From NCBI GenBank assembly GCA_024860865.1, contig JACRDV010000124.1:1-17562 (forward strand): a DNA stretch of 17,562 nucleotides, in the 5' to 3' direction. The position numbers and the translations under genes were made by a program. The notes under the pieces were generated by a model. That model did no database searches, was not told where the DNA came from, and was given only the letters and a program-made list of their open reading frames with translations. Source of the DNA: Methanobacteriota archaeon. GTDB taxonomy: Archaea > JACRDV01. Positions 1-5,549 of this stretch are shown here, piece by piece (position 1 is the stretch's first letter; every line of letters starts with the position of its first letter).

Positions 1-482
1 ACTTGTTCGATTTTTTCCACAAAGTCCTCTGCTCTTACTTTATATTCTGGATACCCTGTATTCGGAGGTTCCACTAGTTGTAGGCCAGCCATTTCAGCAG
101 CAATCGCGGTTGAATAATGGCATAAGGGATCTGCTACTATCACGTTTGTGTAGTCTTTTGATCCTTCAACTTTCAAGCTTTCAGCTATTGTTCTAACAAC
201 TGCGAATTGGGCTGCGCGGCATCCAAATGTATGTTCTGCGACATCTCCGCCAAAAAATTTTGCAACGTCTTGAAGGAAGTCTCTCACAGGTGGCTTTGCA
301 ATAAGACTTGATCTTCCTTCGAGACAGTCGAAGCATGCTGTATAACCAACTTTAGTCCATTCTTCCTCCAAAAGCTTTTTTTGCACTTCTTGAGGCACAA
401 TTCCTCCAGTCATAATTGGTTGGATTATCGTATGCGTACGATATTGATTGCGCATTAATTTGTATTTCTGTATTTCAAGCAT
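1..482 (-). CDS. pscS: O-phosphoseryl-tRNA(Cys):Cys-tRNA synthase (SepCysS), N-terminal part
   Basis: This PLP enzyme converts Sep-tRNA(Cys), made by SepRS, into Cys-tRNA(Cys). It is the indirect cysteine route known mainly from methanogens and relatives. Only about 160 N-terminal residues are inside the window and the gene continues past the left edge. Family marks visible here are the TGG segment near residues 25-27, a CFDC pair at residues 50-53, KPPVRDF near 63-69, the GCRAAQFAV stretch near 87-95 and CHYST at 121-125, whose His matches the active-site His of the family. The CxxC pair corresponds to two of the three conserved cysteines reported to be essential and to bind an Fe-S cluster. 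The ATG lies four bases after the stop of the upstream DUF169 gene on the same strand, so the two are almost certainly co-transcribed. No clear Shine-Dalgarno sequence precedes it, which suggests translational coupling. The family call is firm; activity cannot be judged without the C-terminal half. Confidence 0.85.
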   Translation of the reverse strand, partial: MLEIQKYKLMRNQYRTHTIIQPIMTGGIVPQEVQKKLLEEEWTKVGYTACFDCLEGRSSLIAKPPVRDFLQDVAKFFGGDVAEHTFGCRAAQFAVVRTIAESLKVEGSKDYTNVIVADPLCHYSTAIAAEMAGLQLVEPPNTGYPEYKVRAEDFVEKIEQ

Positions 483-486
483 AACA

Positions 487-1515
487 TTACACTTTGATTC
501 CAATTTTTTGTAAATATCTCACCATATTGTTAACAACTTCTTTGATTGTGATTTCCATGCTCTTCCCGCTCTGGATATCAGCACCTAATTCATCAACGCT
601 TGCCATTATAGACAAGTCTAACCAGTAGCCACGTTGGCTGGCGCGATAAGGTCGTGATAAAATTTTTTCAAGCTTTTTTGTAGCTTCTTCAGCTTTTTCA
701 TCTGAGGGCATTTTCACTGGCAAGTGAACAGTAATAAACTTAAGCTTACCCTGGAAGTCCTTGTTGAGATACACTCTAACATCTTGATTACTAATTCTCC
801 CAAAGAAGTAATCAGTGCTTTTTGAGAGACCTATTTTTTCAAACTCATTTATTACTCCAATCGGTATATCGCTTACGCGACAGCCACATAGAGCACCGCC
901 AGTTTTCACAAGTCTCTCTATACTTTCTGCCAACTGAATATAGATTTCAGGCGGCGCTCCAAAGATAACCTCATTATCTCGATAATCCGAAAACACAACT
1001 CTAGCGCCATTGCACAAGAATGATAAATTTGGTTTACCTTCCATGTAAGGTTTTGCGGTAAATTCACCACAAGCCGCTTCGCCTCTAAATCCAACAGACA
1101 AAAGCTCCTCTTTTCCAGCCTGCAGAAGGGTAGTTATATCCATCATTTGTCTAGGAGTGAGTATAGCTAAAATAACATCTGGTTCCTCAGTAATCTGGTC
1201 TATTGAAGCAACCAAGACTTTCTTCGTATCTGCAGGTTTCACTCTTGGTTCGATATCTACATACACTGGCGCTGTAAAGCCGAGACAAAGTTCAGCAGTT
1301 GGGCATGTTTGATCCTCTTTATTAAATAGTAGAGCTTTACCCTGCGAAGCAATTCTAACTATTTGGCAATATGCTGCTGGCTTTTCAGGTTTAAACTGGG
1401 GCTCTCCTTGAGAGCCGTCTTTCATAATTTTTATACCAACCAAATGGTATCTTAACCCAAGATACGCTCTGACAGTTTCGTCGATTTTGCCCCAATTTAT
1501 TTGCTTCTTAGCCAC
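487..1515 (-). CDS. DUF169 (COG2043) family protein with C-terminal extension
   Basis: The first 225 or so of 342 residues resemble the DUF169 family of uncharacterised archaeal and bacterial proteins. Conserved cysteines sit at residues 50, 71, 77, 149, 168, 210 and 212, including a CPTAELC spacing and a CGC pair. This suggests metal or Fe-S binding, but that is inference. Residues from about 230 to 342 form an extra beta-alpha region that I do not recognise; DUF169 proteins are usually shorter. The GTG start at 1515 has a GAGGT Shine-Dalgarno at 1522-1526 with six-base spacing. A TATA-like box lies just upstream. The gene is followed after four bases by SepCysS, so it may be an accessory factor for Sep-tRNA-dependent cysteine synthesis, for example in sulfur handling or Fe-S delivery. 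There is no direct proof of that role. Confidence 0.8.
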   Translation of the reverse strand: MAKKQINWGKIDETVRAYLGLRYHLVGIKIMKDGSQGEPQFKPEKPAAYCQIVRIASQGKALLFNKEDQTCPTAELCLGFTAPVYVDIEPRVKPADTKKVLVASIDQITEEPDVILAILTPRQMMDITTLLQAGKEELLSVGFRGEAACGEFTAKPYMEGKPNLSFLCNGARVVFSDYRDNEVIFGAPPEIYIQLAESIERLVKTGGALCGCRVSDIPIGVINEFEKIGLSKSTDYFFGRISNQDVRVYLNKDFQGKLKFITVHLPVKMPSDEKAEEATKKLEKILSRPYRASQRGYWLDLSIMASVDELGADIQSGKSMEITIKEVVNNMVRYLQKIGIKV

Positions 1516-1550
1516 TCTTTTACCTCGTATAGAATTTTTTGCTTATAAAG

Positions 1551-1560
1551 TTTATAAAAT
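1551..1560 (-). promoter_or_regulatory. TATA-like box of the DUF169-SepCysS unit
   Basis: On the minus strand this reads ATTTTATAAA. It lies about 36-45 bases upstream of the GTG at 1515, a distance that would include the GAGGT ribosome binding site in the transcript. A second similar box (CTTTATAAGC, 1541-1550) is nearby and could be used instead. This is pattern only. Confidence 0.4.
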
Positions 1561-1642
1561 AAACTCTTTATCAAACTACCTTACATTAAACTGCACGAAT
1601 CTATTTAATTGCTACCGAAATAGAAATACGAAATACCCAAAC

Positions 1643-1654
1643 TATTAAAAATAT
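1643..1654 (+). promoter_or_regulatory. TATA-like box upstream of tRNA-Gly
   Basis: TATTAAAAATAT lies 31-42 bases before the first base of the tRNA, a reasonable archaeal TATA position if the pre-tRNA carries a short leader. No other AT box in the gap is better placed. Confidence 0.35.
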
Positions 1655-1709
1655 GGTACTTGAAAGGAAAATAAAGTAACTAGAGCGGCCGTAGTCTAGC
1701 CTGGTTAGG

Positions 1710-1732
1710 AGAGCTTTTTGCAACTCTAACAA
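1710..1732 (+). other. non-canonical tRNA intron in the D arm (between positions 23 and 24)
   Basis: The inner helix is GAG (1711-1713) with CTC (1724-1726). The central 4-bp helix is GTTA (1704-1707) with TAAC (1727-1730), all four pairs perfect. The 3-nt bulges are GGA (1708-1710) and AAA (1731-1733). Cutting each bulge after its second base joins G1709 to A1733 and regenerates the D-stem strand GGAC. The outer helix is weak, with only C1734-G1703 obvious, so this is a relaxed motif of the kind heterotetrameric or two-subunit-type archaeal splicing endonucleases can cleave. Confidence 0.75.
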
Positions 1733-1746
1733 ACTTTGGCCTTCCA

Positions 1747-1768
1747 AGAGAAATATTTACTCGCAGAA
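1747..1768 (+). other. canonical tRNA intron at 37/38
   Basis: The outer helix is the anticodon stem (1736-1740 with 1770-1774). The central helix is CTTC (1741-1744) with GCAG (1763-1766), three of four pairs, with one T-C mismatch. The bulges are CAA (1745-1747) and AAA (1767-1769). The inner helix is GAG (1748-1750) with CTC (1760-1762). Cleavage after the second base of each bulge leaves a seven-base anticodon loop with UCC. Confidence 0.78.
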
Positions 1769-1774
1769 AGCCAA

Positions 1775-1807
1775 TAACCCGGGTTCAAATCCCGGCGGCC
1801 GCACCAT
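1775..1807 (+). repeat. 33-bp direct repeat, left copy (3' end of tRNA-Gly)
   Basis: This segment covers the variable loop, T arm, acceptor 3' strand, CCA and one further T. It recurs at 4014-4046 in the same orientation with a single mismatch (C1779 against G4018). Integrating elements in archaea commonly recreate the tRNA 3' end in this way, so this is a possible attL-like core. Confidence 0.75.
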
Positions 1808-1809
1808 AA

Positions 1810-2055
1810 TTTAATTCAAACTTAGCGGGACCACTTTCAGTTCAACGCGTTGCCCGAAGGGTTTATGGTTACAGCTCACACAAGCGCGTTGGCAGGCGTG
1901 TCAGAAAATGCCACTATTCAGGCCTGATAGATCGGAGGGACTGCTTCGTTCTCGGTAAAGGAGTCGTTGCCCTTCCTGCTGAAACAGCAAAGGGCTTCAT
2001 CGAGTTTCTAAAAAACAATCATGTAAAGGTTGTCCAGCACGAGGTTTATATGTAA
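1810..2055 (+). pseudogene. start-less ORF, probable 3' remnant of an unidentified gene
   Basis: An open frame of 81 codons begins right after the tRNA CCA (in-frame stop TAA at 1807-1809) and ends at TAA 2053-2055. It has no ATG, GTG or TTG codon before its last residue region. The deduced product looks protein-like: an Arg- and Lys-rich first half (SHKRVGRRVRKCHYSG), then a hydrophobic and helical end (KGVVALPAETAKGFIEF, then VQHEVYM). It is more GC-rich than its neighbours. I do not recognise the family. Its position against the tRNA 3' end suggests that the 5' part was lost when DNA was inserted or deleted there. Confidence 0.45.
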
Positions 2056-2253
2056 CTAGCTATGACCACTTCCTACGAAGTTAAGAAAGTAAGGAGGTCT
2101 ACATGTTTCCAAGCATTTTTAGTCTTGTAACGCTTACTTGCTCTACGTAGGTATTCTGATGACTTCAATCTCCCGACATTTAAGATATTTTTGAGTTGCT
2201 TGTCAAAATTAAACCAGCGGCTACACCATCATTATTTTCAGGTGATTTAATTT
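2056..2253. other. intergenic stretch ahead of the PfkB gene
   Basis: No gene is supported here. A 15-codon ATG frame at 2103-2150 follows a strong AGGAGG at 2092-2097, but it has no recognisable product. The end of the stretch holds the AGGTGAT ribosome binding site of the next gene. Confidence 0.4.
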
Positions 2254-3375
2254 TTGCAGGATAGCTTGAAAAAAGATATCGAAGAACTTATTGAAATCTT
2301 AGAGAAACGTAAGGCGAGACCTAATGTTGTTATTATGCCAGACTTTTTTCTAGATCATTTTATTTCTTTTAAAGGGAACCCGCCATCTTTTTTGGAAAAA
2401 ATTTCAAACATTGTAGGGCAAGGCGGTGGAAATATCCCTTTTGTCAGCCAGTCTATTTTTAGAGGTGGAAATGCAGCTAACACAGCATCGGCTCTTGCTT
2501 CATTAGGTGCAAACGCGCATTTGATTGCCAGAACAAATCCAACAGGGCTCATTTTACTTAAACATCTTCTTAAAACCAAAGGCATGGATTTATCCCATGT
2601 TAAAGTGAACGGTAGGATTGCATTAACTACAGCGATTGAGCTAAGATACAAAGGAAAGCTAGTGAACTTAATGATAAATGACCCGGGTTCAGTTAAGGAT
2701 TTTAGTTTCAAAATCTTAACTAAAGCTGACCTAGATTTAATTAAAAGTTCTAATTTTGTATGTGTTTTTAATTGGAATCAAAATTTGAGAGGGACAGAGC
2801 TTATTAAAAAGGTTTTCAGCTTTGTTAAGAAAAAAGGGAAAGGAAAAACTTTCCTCGATACCGGAGACCCTTCTTTTAAAAGGAATGAAATTCAAACTTT
2901 AATAAAAGAAGTTTTGTCTAAAGGTTTAGTTGATATTTTTAGTATAAATGAAAATGAAGCAATTTGGTTTGCTTCCTATTTTAACACAAGCATTCACAGG
3001 AAAAGTAAAGTAGTGAAACCTGACAAATTGGCTTTTAAATGCGCAGATCTTCTCCATGAAAGACTGGGTTCGAGGATAGACTTGCATACGATTAAATATT
3101 CTGCTACTTTCACCAATGGTGAAAAATATATTGCTCCAATTTTTAAGGTACGAGCTTTAAGAACAACTGGTGCCGGTGATGCTTGGAAAGCTGCAGATAT
3201 TTATGGAGAAGCTTTAGGACTAAGGCCTGAGCAAAGATTATTGTTAGCTAATGCAGCAACAGCCTATTATGTTTCAAGTATTAATGATGATCATGCCACA
3301 ACCGAAAATGTAATTCAAATGTTAAAAATGAAATTAAAAGATTTCGATGAACTGTCACATGTGAAAGAAAAGTAG
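2254..3375 (+). CDS. PfkB/ribokinase-family sugar or nucleoside kinase
   Basis: This is a cytoplasmic ATP-dependent kinase of the PfkB fold. Motif 1, RGGNAANTA (residues 70-78), follows a substrate-side Asp at about residue 30. The C-terminal signature TTGAGDAW (304-311) carries the catalytic Asp309 and the anion hole; the usual Phe after GAGDA is Trp here. Length (373 residues) is slightly above the usual 300-350 because of an N-terminal helix (residues 1-22) before the first beta strand. The start is TTG at 2254, with AGGTGAT at 2240-2246 as Shine-Dalgarno. The substrate cannot be told from sequence; ribokinase-like, nucleoside or sugar-phosphate kinases are all possible. The gene lies between the tRNA and the tRNA-end duplicate, so it may be cargo of an old insertion. 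Its AT-rich composition resembles that of neighbouring host genes. Confidence 0.85.
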   Translation: MQDSLKKDIEELIEILEKRKARPNVVIMPDFFLDHFISFKGNPPSFLEKISNIVGQGGGNIPFVSQSIFRGGNAANTASALASLGANAHLIARTNPTGLILLKHLLKTKGMDLSHVKVNGRIALTTAIELRYKGKLVNLMINDPGSVKDFSFKILTKADLDLIKSSNFVCVFNWNQNLRGTELIKKVFSFVKKKGKGKTFLDTGDPSFKRNEIQTLIKEVLSKGLVDIFSINENEAIWFASYFNTSIHRKSKVVKPDKLAFKCADLLHERLGSRIDLHTIKYSATFTNGEKYIAPIFKVRALRTTGAGDAWKAADIYGEALGLRPEQRLLLANAATAYYVSSINDDHATTENVIQMLKMKLKDFDELSHVKEK

Positions 3376-3474
3376 TTTTCTTAGAATTCTTTGGTTTGTA
3401 TTGGTTAAAGTTTCAGCTTTATAACTAAGTCGCCATGTAATCTGAAAACAAAAGCTTAAAATAGAAGAAGAAAT

Positions 3475-3756
3475 TTGAAAGAAAATGGAAAAAAGATGGA
3501 AAATAAAAAATTACCAGAGAGAATTTATAAATTAGATGAAGATTTGAGCGATTATATATGCAAAGTTACTTATAAAAAAGATCAAGGTTCTATTCTTTGT
3601 AAATCAACATTAGTTGAAGGAATTGTAGAAAGTTATATTGGAACCCCTCCACTTGTTAAAGTAATTGAGAATATTATACGAGAAAGAGGGGGAAAAGTAG
3701 AGGTTTTTAATAAAGAAACAAGAAGTTTAAATCCGAGAAAGAAAAAAACCGACTAA
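3475..3756 (+). CDS. small hypothetical protein (about 86-93 residues)
   Basis: I do not recognise this protein. The product is lysine- and glutamate-rich with no membrane segment and two cysteines (in DYICKV and ILCKS). A compact core of beta strand and helix runs from about residue 20 to 80, and the tail is strongly basic. The TTG at 3475 is the longest start; ATG at 3496, preceded by GGAAAAAAG, is equally plausible and would give 86 residues. It follows the PfkB gene after 99 bases on the same strand. It is also inside the stretch bracketed by the tRNA repeat. The frame is credible but the function is open. Confidence 0.5.
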   Translation: MKENGKKMENKKLPERIYKLDEDLSDYICKVTYKKDQGSILCKSTLVEGIVESYIGTPPLVKVIENIIRERGGKVEVFNKETRSLNPRKKKTD

Positions 3757-3927
3757 ATTACAAATTTGATGAAGTTCCAACCTATTTACCGAAAAATTGG
3801 AGAGGCCCAATACCCGGGCCAGCTCCCGCTCACTCATCTCAACCTCGCGTTGGCTGAAGAGATAGGAGAGCAACTTTAACTTGGCATTGGAATCTAACAT
3901 GCCATGCGCCGATACATGAAACCGCAT
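3727..3927 (-). pseudogene. truncated winged-helix DNA-binding protein
   Basis: Residues 10-50 match the N-terminal helix-turn-helix typical of archaeal regulators and HTH-nucleotidyltransferase proteins. They show SNAKLKLLSYLFSQ, then the recognition segment SERELARVLGLSNFSVNRL. After that helix the similarity stops: the last 16 residues are unrelated and the frame ends by overlapping the 3' end of the convergent small gene. The missing wing and any effector domain indicate a broken gene. ATG at 3900 (MLDSNAK) is a likelier native start than 3927. Upstream lie two perfect inverted repeats (3938-3953 and 3968-3981) that could have been its operator. It is probably decayed, and whether it is expressed cannot be told. 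Confidence 0.55.
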
Positions 3928-3937
3928 GTTTTCACAT

Positions 3938-3953
3938 GTTATTTTTTAATAAC
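3938..3953. repeat. inverted repeat GTTATT-TTTT-AATAAC
   Basis: A perfect 6-bp inverted repeat with a 4-base spacer, just upstream of the truncated winged-helix gene. It could be an operator or a weak hairpin. It is AT-rich, so chance is possible. Confidence 0.35.
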
Positions 3954-3967
3954 AGTATTTTATAAAT

Positions 3968-3981
3968 ATAACGGACGTTAT
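3968..3981. repeat. inverted repeat ATAACG-GA-CGTTAT
   Basis: A perfect 6-bp inverted repeat with a 2-base spacer, about 33 bases before the tRNA-end duplicate and upstream of the minus-strand winged-helix gene. It has the size and symmetry of a dimeric regulator or recombinase site. No protein is assigned. Confidence 0.35.
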
Positions 3982-4013
3982 TTAAACCTAACAATTAAAC
4001 TTACCGCAACTTG

Positions 4014-4046
4014 TAACGCGGGTTCAAATCCCGGCGGCCGCACCAT
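4014..4046 (+). repeat. 33-bp direct repeat, right copy (partial tRNA-Gly 3' end)
   Basis: TAAC, T arm, acceptor 3' strand, CCA and T are identical to 1775-1807 except G at 4018 in place of C1779, which breaks the first T-stem pair. No matching GCGGCCG 5' acceptor strand lies upstream within the window other than at 1685, so this is not a complete tRNA gene. It is best read as an attR-like scar about 2.24 kb from the intact copy, or as a decayed duplicate. Confidence 0.75.
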
Positions 4047-4074
4047 TAGCTGATTTAGGTTCAATATATTATGA

Positions 4075-4425
4075 AATGTATTATTCAAGGAGATAGAAAA
4101 TTTTGAACCATTCATTTCCGAGATTACGGCTGCCGAAATTGAACGTACCCCTGATATGGAATTCCAAAGTAAAATGAAAGAAGTGGTATCGCAATTTTCA
4201 GTGCTCTTCCTAACTGATGACGTTGAATGGTTAGCAAACGAGTATATCCGCCATGGTGCAGTTCCAGAAGGTTACCCTGAAGATGCTTACCATATTGCTA
4301 TCGCTGTTATAAACGAAGTAGACTATCTTTTGAGTTGGAACTTCAAGCACATTGTAAGGAGGAAAACGAGAGACATAGTGAAGATGGTAAATACTTTAAA
4401 TAGATTCAGACAAATAGAAATTTGA
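4075..4425 (+). pseudogene. PIN-domain (VapC-like) toxin, 5' truncated
   Basis: The frame is open from 4075 (in-frame TGA at 4072) and encodes the middle and end of a PIN nuclease: an EPFISEITAAEIERTPD block, then GYPEDAYHIAIAVINEVDY and LLSWNFKHIV, followed by a TRDIVKMVN tail. The acidic residues of the later part are present (Glu in AAEIER, Asp in EDAYH). The N-terminal strand with the first catalytic Asp is missing. The only ATG in frame (4156) would remove the Glu block as well. The missing part falls exactly where the duplicated tRNA end lies, so the insertion or deletion there probably destroyed the gene. A shortened product from 4156 is possible but should not be an active nuclease. 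Confidence 0.65.
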
Positions 4426-4454
4426 CACCAGCAGAACTATTATAGGAGGTAAAC

Positions 4455-4658
4455 ATGAGCAAAATCACGGAAAAAAAGATGGAAGAGATAAGAAAAATGG
4501 TGGAAGAGGAATTTCCTGATGATCCAGCTTTACAGCAAGTTCATATTGCAAGGAAAATCATTGCTAAGGAAGCGGAGCGTGAAGGATTAAGTTTTCTTGA
4601 ATACATCAAATTGTTGGGGAAGCAAGTTAAGGATGTCTCTCAAAGGCACGGCGTATAA
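4455..4658 (+). CDS. small protein, probable antitoxin partner of the PIN gene
   Basis: A 67-residue, highly charged and mostly helical protein: KKMEEIRKMVEEEFPDD, then a helix through IARKIIAKEAEREGL, then SFLEYIKLLG. The ATG at 4455 is preceded by a strong AGGAGG (4444-4449), which is unusual in this window and argues for real translation. It follows the PIN remnant by 29 bases on the same strand. Size, charge and adjacency fit an antitoxin placed downstream of its toxin, but no DNA-binding motif is evident. The stop lies inside a long inverted repeat (4653-4742). Confidence 0.6.
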   Translation: MSKITEKKMEEIRKMVEEEFPDDPALQQVHIARKIIAKEAEREGLSFLEYIKLLGKQVKDVSQRHGV

Positions 4659-4742
4659 CAGAGCGTATCCGTCTCCGTGCCTTGATACTTCGCCCAAATC
4701 CCGCCCATCTGCTGGACTTCAGATACGCTCGGGACGTTATAC
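4643..4742 (+). other. region with two competing stem-loops upstream of nep1
   Basis: Structure A pairs GTATAAC (4653-4659) with GTTATAC (4736-4742) and GAGCGTATC (4661-4669) with GATACGCTC (4722-4730): 16 perfect pairs flanking a one-base and a five-base bulge. Structure B pairs AAGGCACGG (4643-4651) with CCGTGCCTT (4675-4683), nine perfect pairs. The right arm of B lies in A's loop and its left arm abuts A's left arm, so B encloses A's left strand and the two exclude each other. It starts inside the end of the small gene and ends 84 bases before nep1. This may be a non-coding RNA, a terminator or leader switch, or a decayed mobile-element end. Confidence 0.5.
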
Positions 4743-4826
4743 CAACAATAAGTTAACAGAACCATTTTTTCTTAGAATCCTCTTGGTGCTAAGCCTCAGA
4801 GAAATCCTGTTATTCGCACAATATCG

Positions 4827-5549
4827 GTGATTGTTTTGCTCACTTTAATTTTGGCCGATTCTGAACTCGAGCTCGTTCCAAAAGAGCTTCGAGATAATCC
4901 AATCATTGTAGAATACTCACGCAGAAAAAAGAAAGACCCTTCAAAAATTTTGCTCGATTCTAACTTACATTATCAAGCGATGAAGGAGCTGAAAGATAGT
5001 AAAAGAAGAGGGCGGCCAGACATAATTCATATAACATTATTGAATGCCCTTGATTCTCCACTTAATCGATCTGGCTTGTTAAATGTTTATGTTCATACTA
5101 GAAATAATGAAATCATTTCAATTAACCAAAGCACAAGACTTCCTCGAAATTATAATCGATTTGTTGGGCTGATTGAGCAACTTTTTGAGAAAGAGAAAGT
5201 TCCATCGGAAAATCCACTCCTTGTTAAGCAAAACAAAACTATTGAAGAATTGTTGGCTGAATTGAATCCTGACTATGTAATTGTCTTTTCCGAAGATGGT
5301 GAGAAAATTTCTTCTCAAAAATTAATGCAAGAAGCAGCAAAATGCGATAAAGTTGTGGCTATAATTGGTGGATTTCCGCACGGAGATTTTCTCAGTGGTA
5401 TTAAAAAAATTGCAGATAAAGTTGTTTGTATAGATCCGTCTCCACTAAATGCTTGGACTGTTGTTAATAGAATAATATTTTCATATGAAAATGCAATTGA
5501 TTTAGCTGAAAGGAGGTTTGAAATTGCGCGCGCGAGCTCCAAAACCTAA
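4827..5549 (+). CDS. nep1: rRNA small-subunit pseudouridine methyltransferase Nep1
   Basis: A SPOUT-class, SAM-dependent enzyme that N1-methylates a pseudouridine in 16S rRNA helix 35 and assists small-subunit assembly. Family marks are LTLILADSELELVP at the N terminus, the RGRPDIIHITLLNALDSPLN core (about residues 61-80), and the C-terminal trefoil knot with AIIGGFPHGDF (179-189) and SPLNAWTVVNRI (205-216). Length, 240 residues, is typical. The start is GTG at 4827 because the conserved N-terminal strand begins directly after it. The 3' end overlaps the start of the RNase P gene, whose Shine-Dalgarno lies within this coding sequence. It heads the translation-related operon. Confidence 0.92.
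   Translation: MIVLLTLILADSELELVPKELRDNPIIVEYSRRKKKDPSKILLDSNLHYQAMKELKDSKRRGRPDIIHITLLNALDSPLNRSGLLNVYVHTRNNEIISINQSTRLPRNYNRFVGLIEQLFEKEKVPSENPLLVKQNKTIEELLAELNPDYVIVFSEDGEKISSQKLMQEAAKCDKVVAIIGGFPHGDFLSGIKKIADKVVCIDPSPLNAWTVVNRIIFSYENAIDLAERRFEIARASSKT

Larger units (their letters stand above)
1685..1806 (+). tRNA. trnG: tRNA-Gly(UCC) with two introns, CCA encoded
   Basis: The acceptor stem GCGGCCG (1685-1691) pairs perfectly with CGGCCGC (1796-1802). The discriminator is A1803 and CCA is encoded at 1804-1806. The T arm is CCGGG-TTCAAAT-CCCGG (1779-1795). The anticodon stem TTGGC (1736-1740) pairs with GCCAA (1770-1774), and the loop CTTCCA plus A1769 gives anticodon UCC. Two insertions must be removed to obtain a normal cloverleaf. 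Intron 1 (1710-1732, 23 nt) interrupts the D stem; its removal restores GTCT/GGAC. Intron 2 (1747-1768, 22 nt) sits at the canonical 37/38 position. Both junctions fold as bulge-helix-bulge motifs. The mature product would be 74 nt plus CCA. The gene is read as functional. Its 3' end is also duplicated at 4014-4046. Confidence 0.88.

Noticed and set aside
2103-2150. 15-codon ORF with a strong AGGAGG ribosome binding site
   Set aside because: Too short, no recognisable product and no context; kept only as a note in the intergenic entry.
2355-2711. 118-codon antisense frame inside the PfkB gene
   Set aside because: It lies opposite a well-supported kinase with conserved motifs and has no ribosome binding site; a shadow.
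4004-4045. Possible split-tRNA 3' half or second tRNA gene, including a CTTGTAA string resembling a Thr anticodon loop
   Set aside because: No matching 5' acceptor strand exists nearby, there is no anticodon stem, spacing to the T arm is too short, and the T stem has a mismatch. A scar of the tRNA-Gly end explains it better.
4597-4830. 77-codon plus-strand frame over the hairpin region
   Set aside because: It overlaps the small charged protein out of frame, runs across the inverted repeats and has odd Ser/Pro/Arg composition; a shadow.
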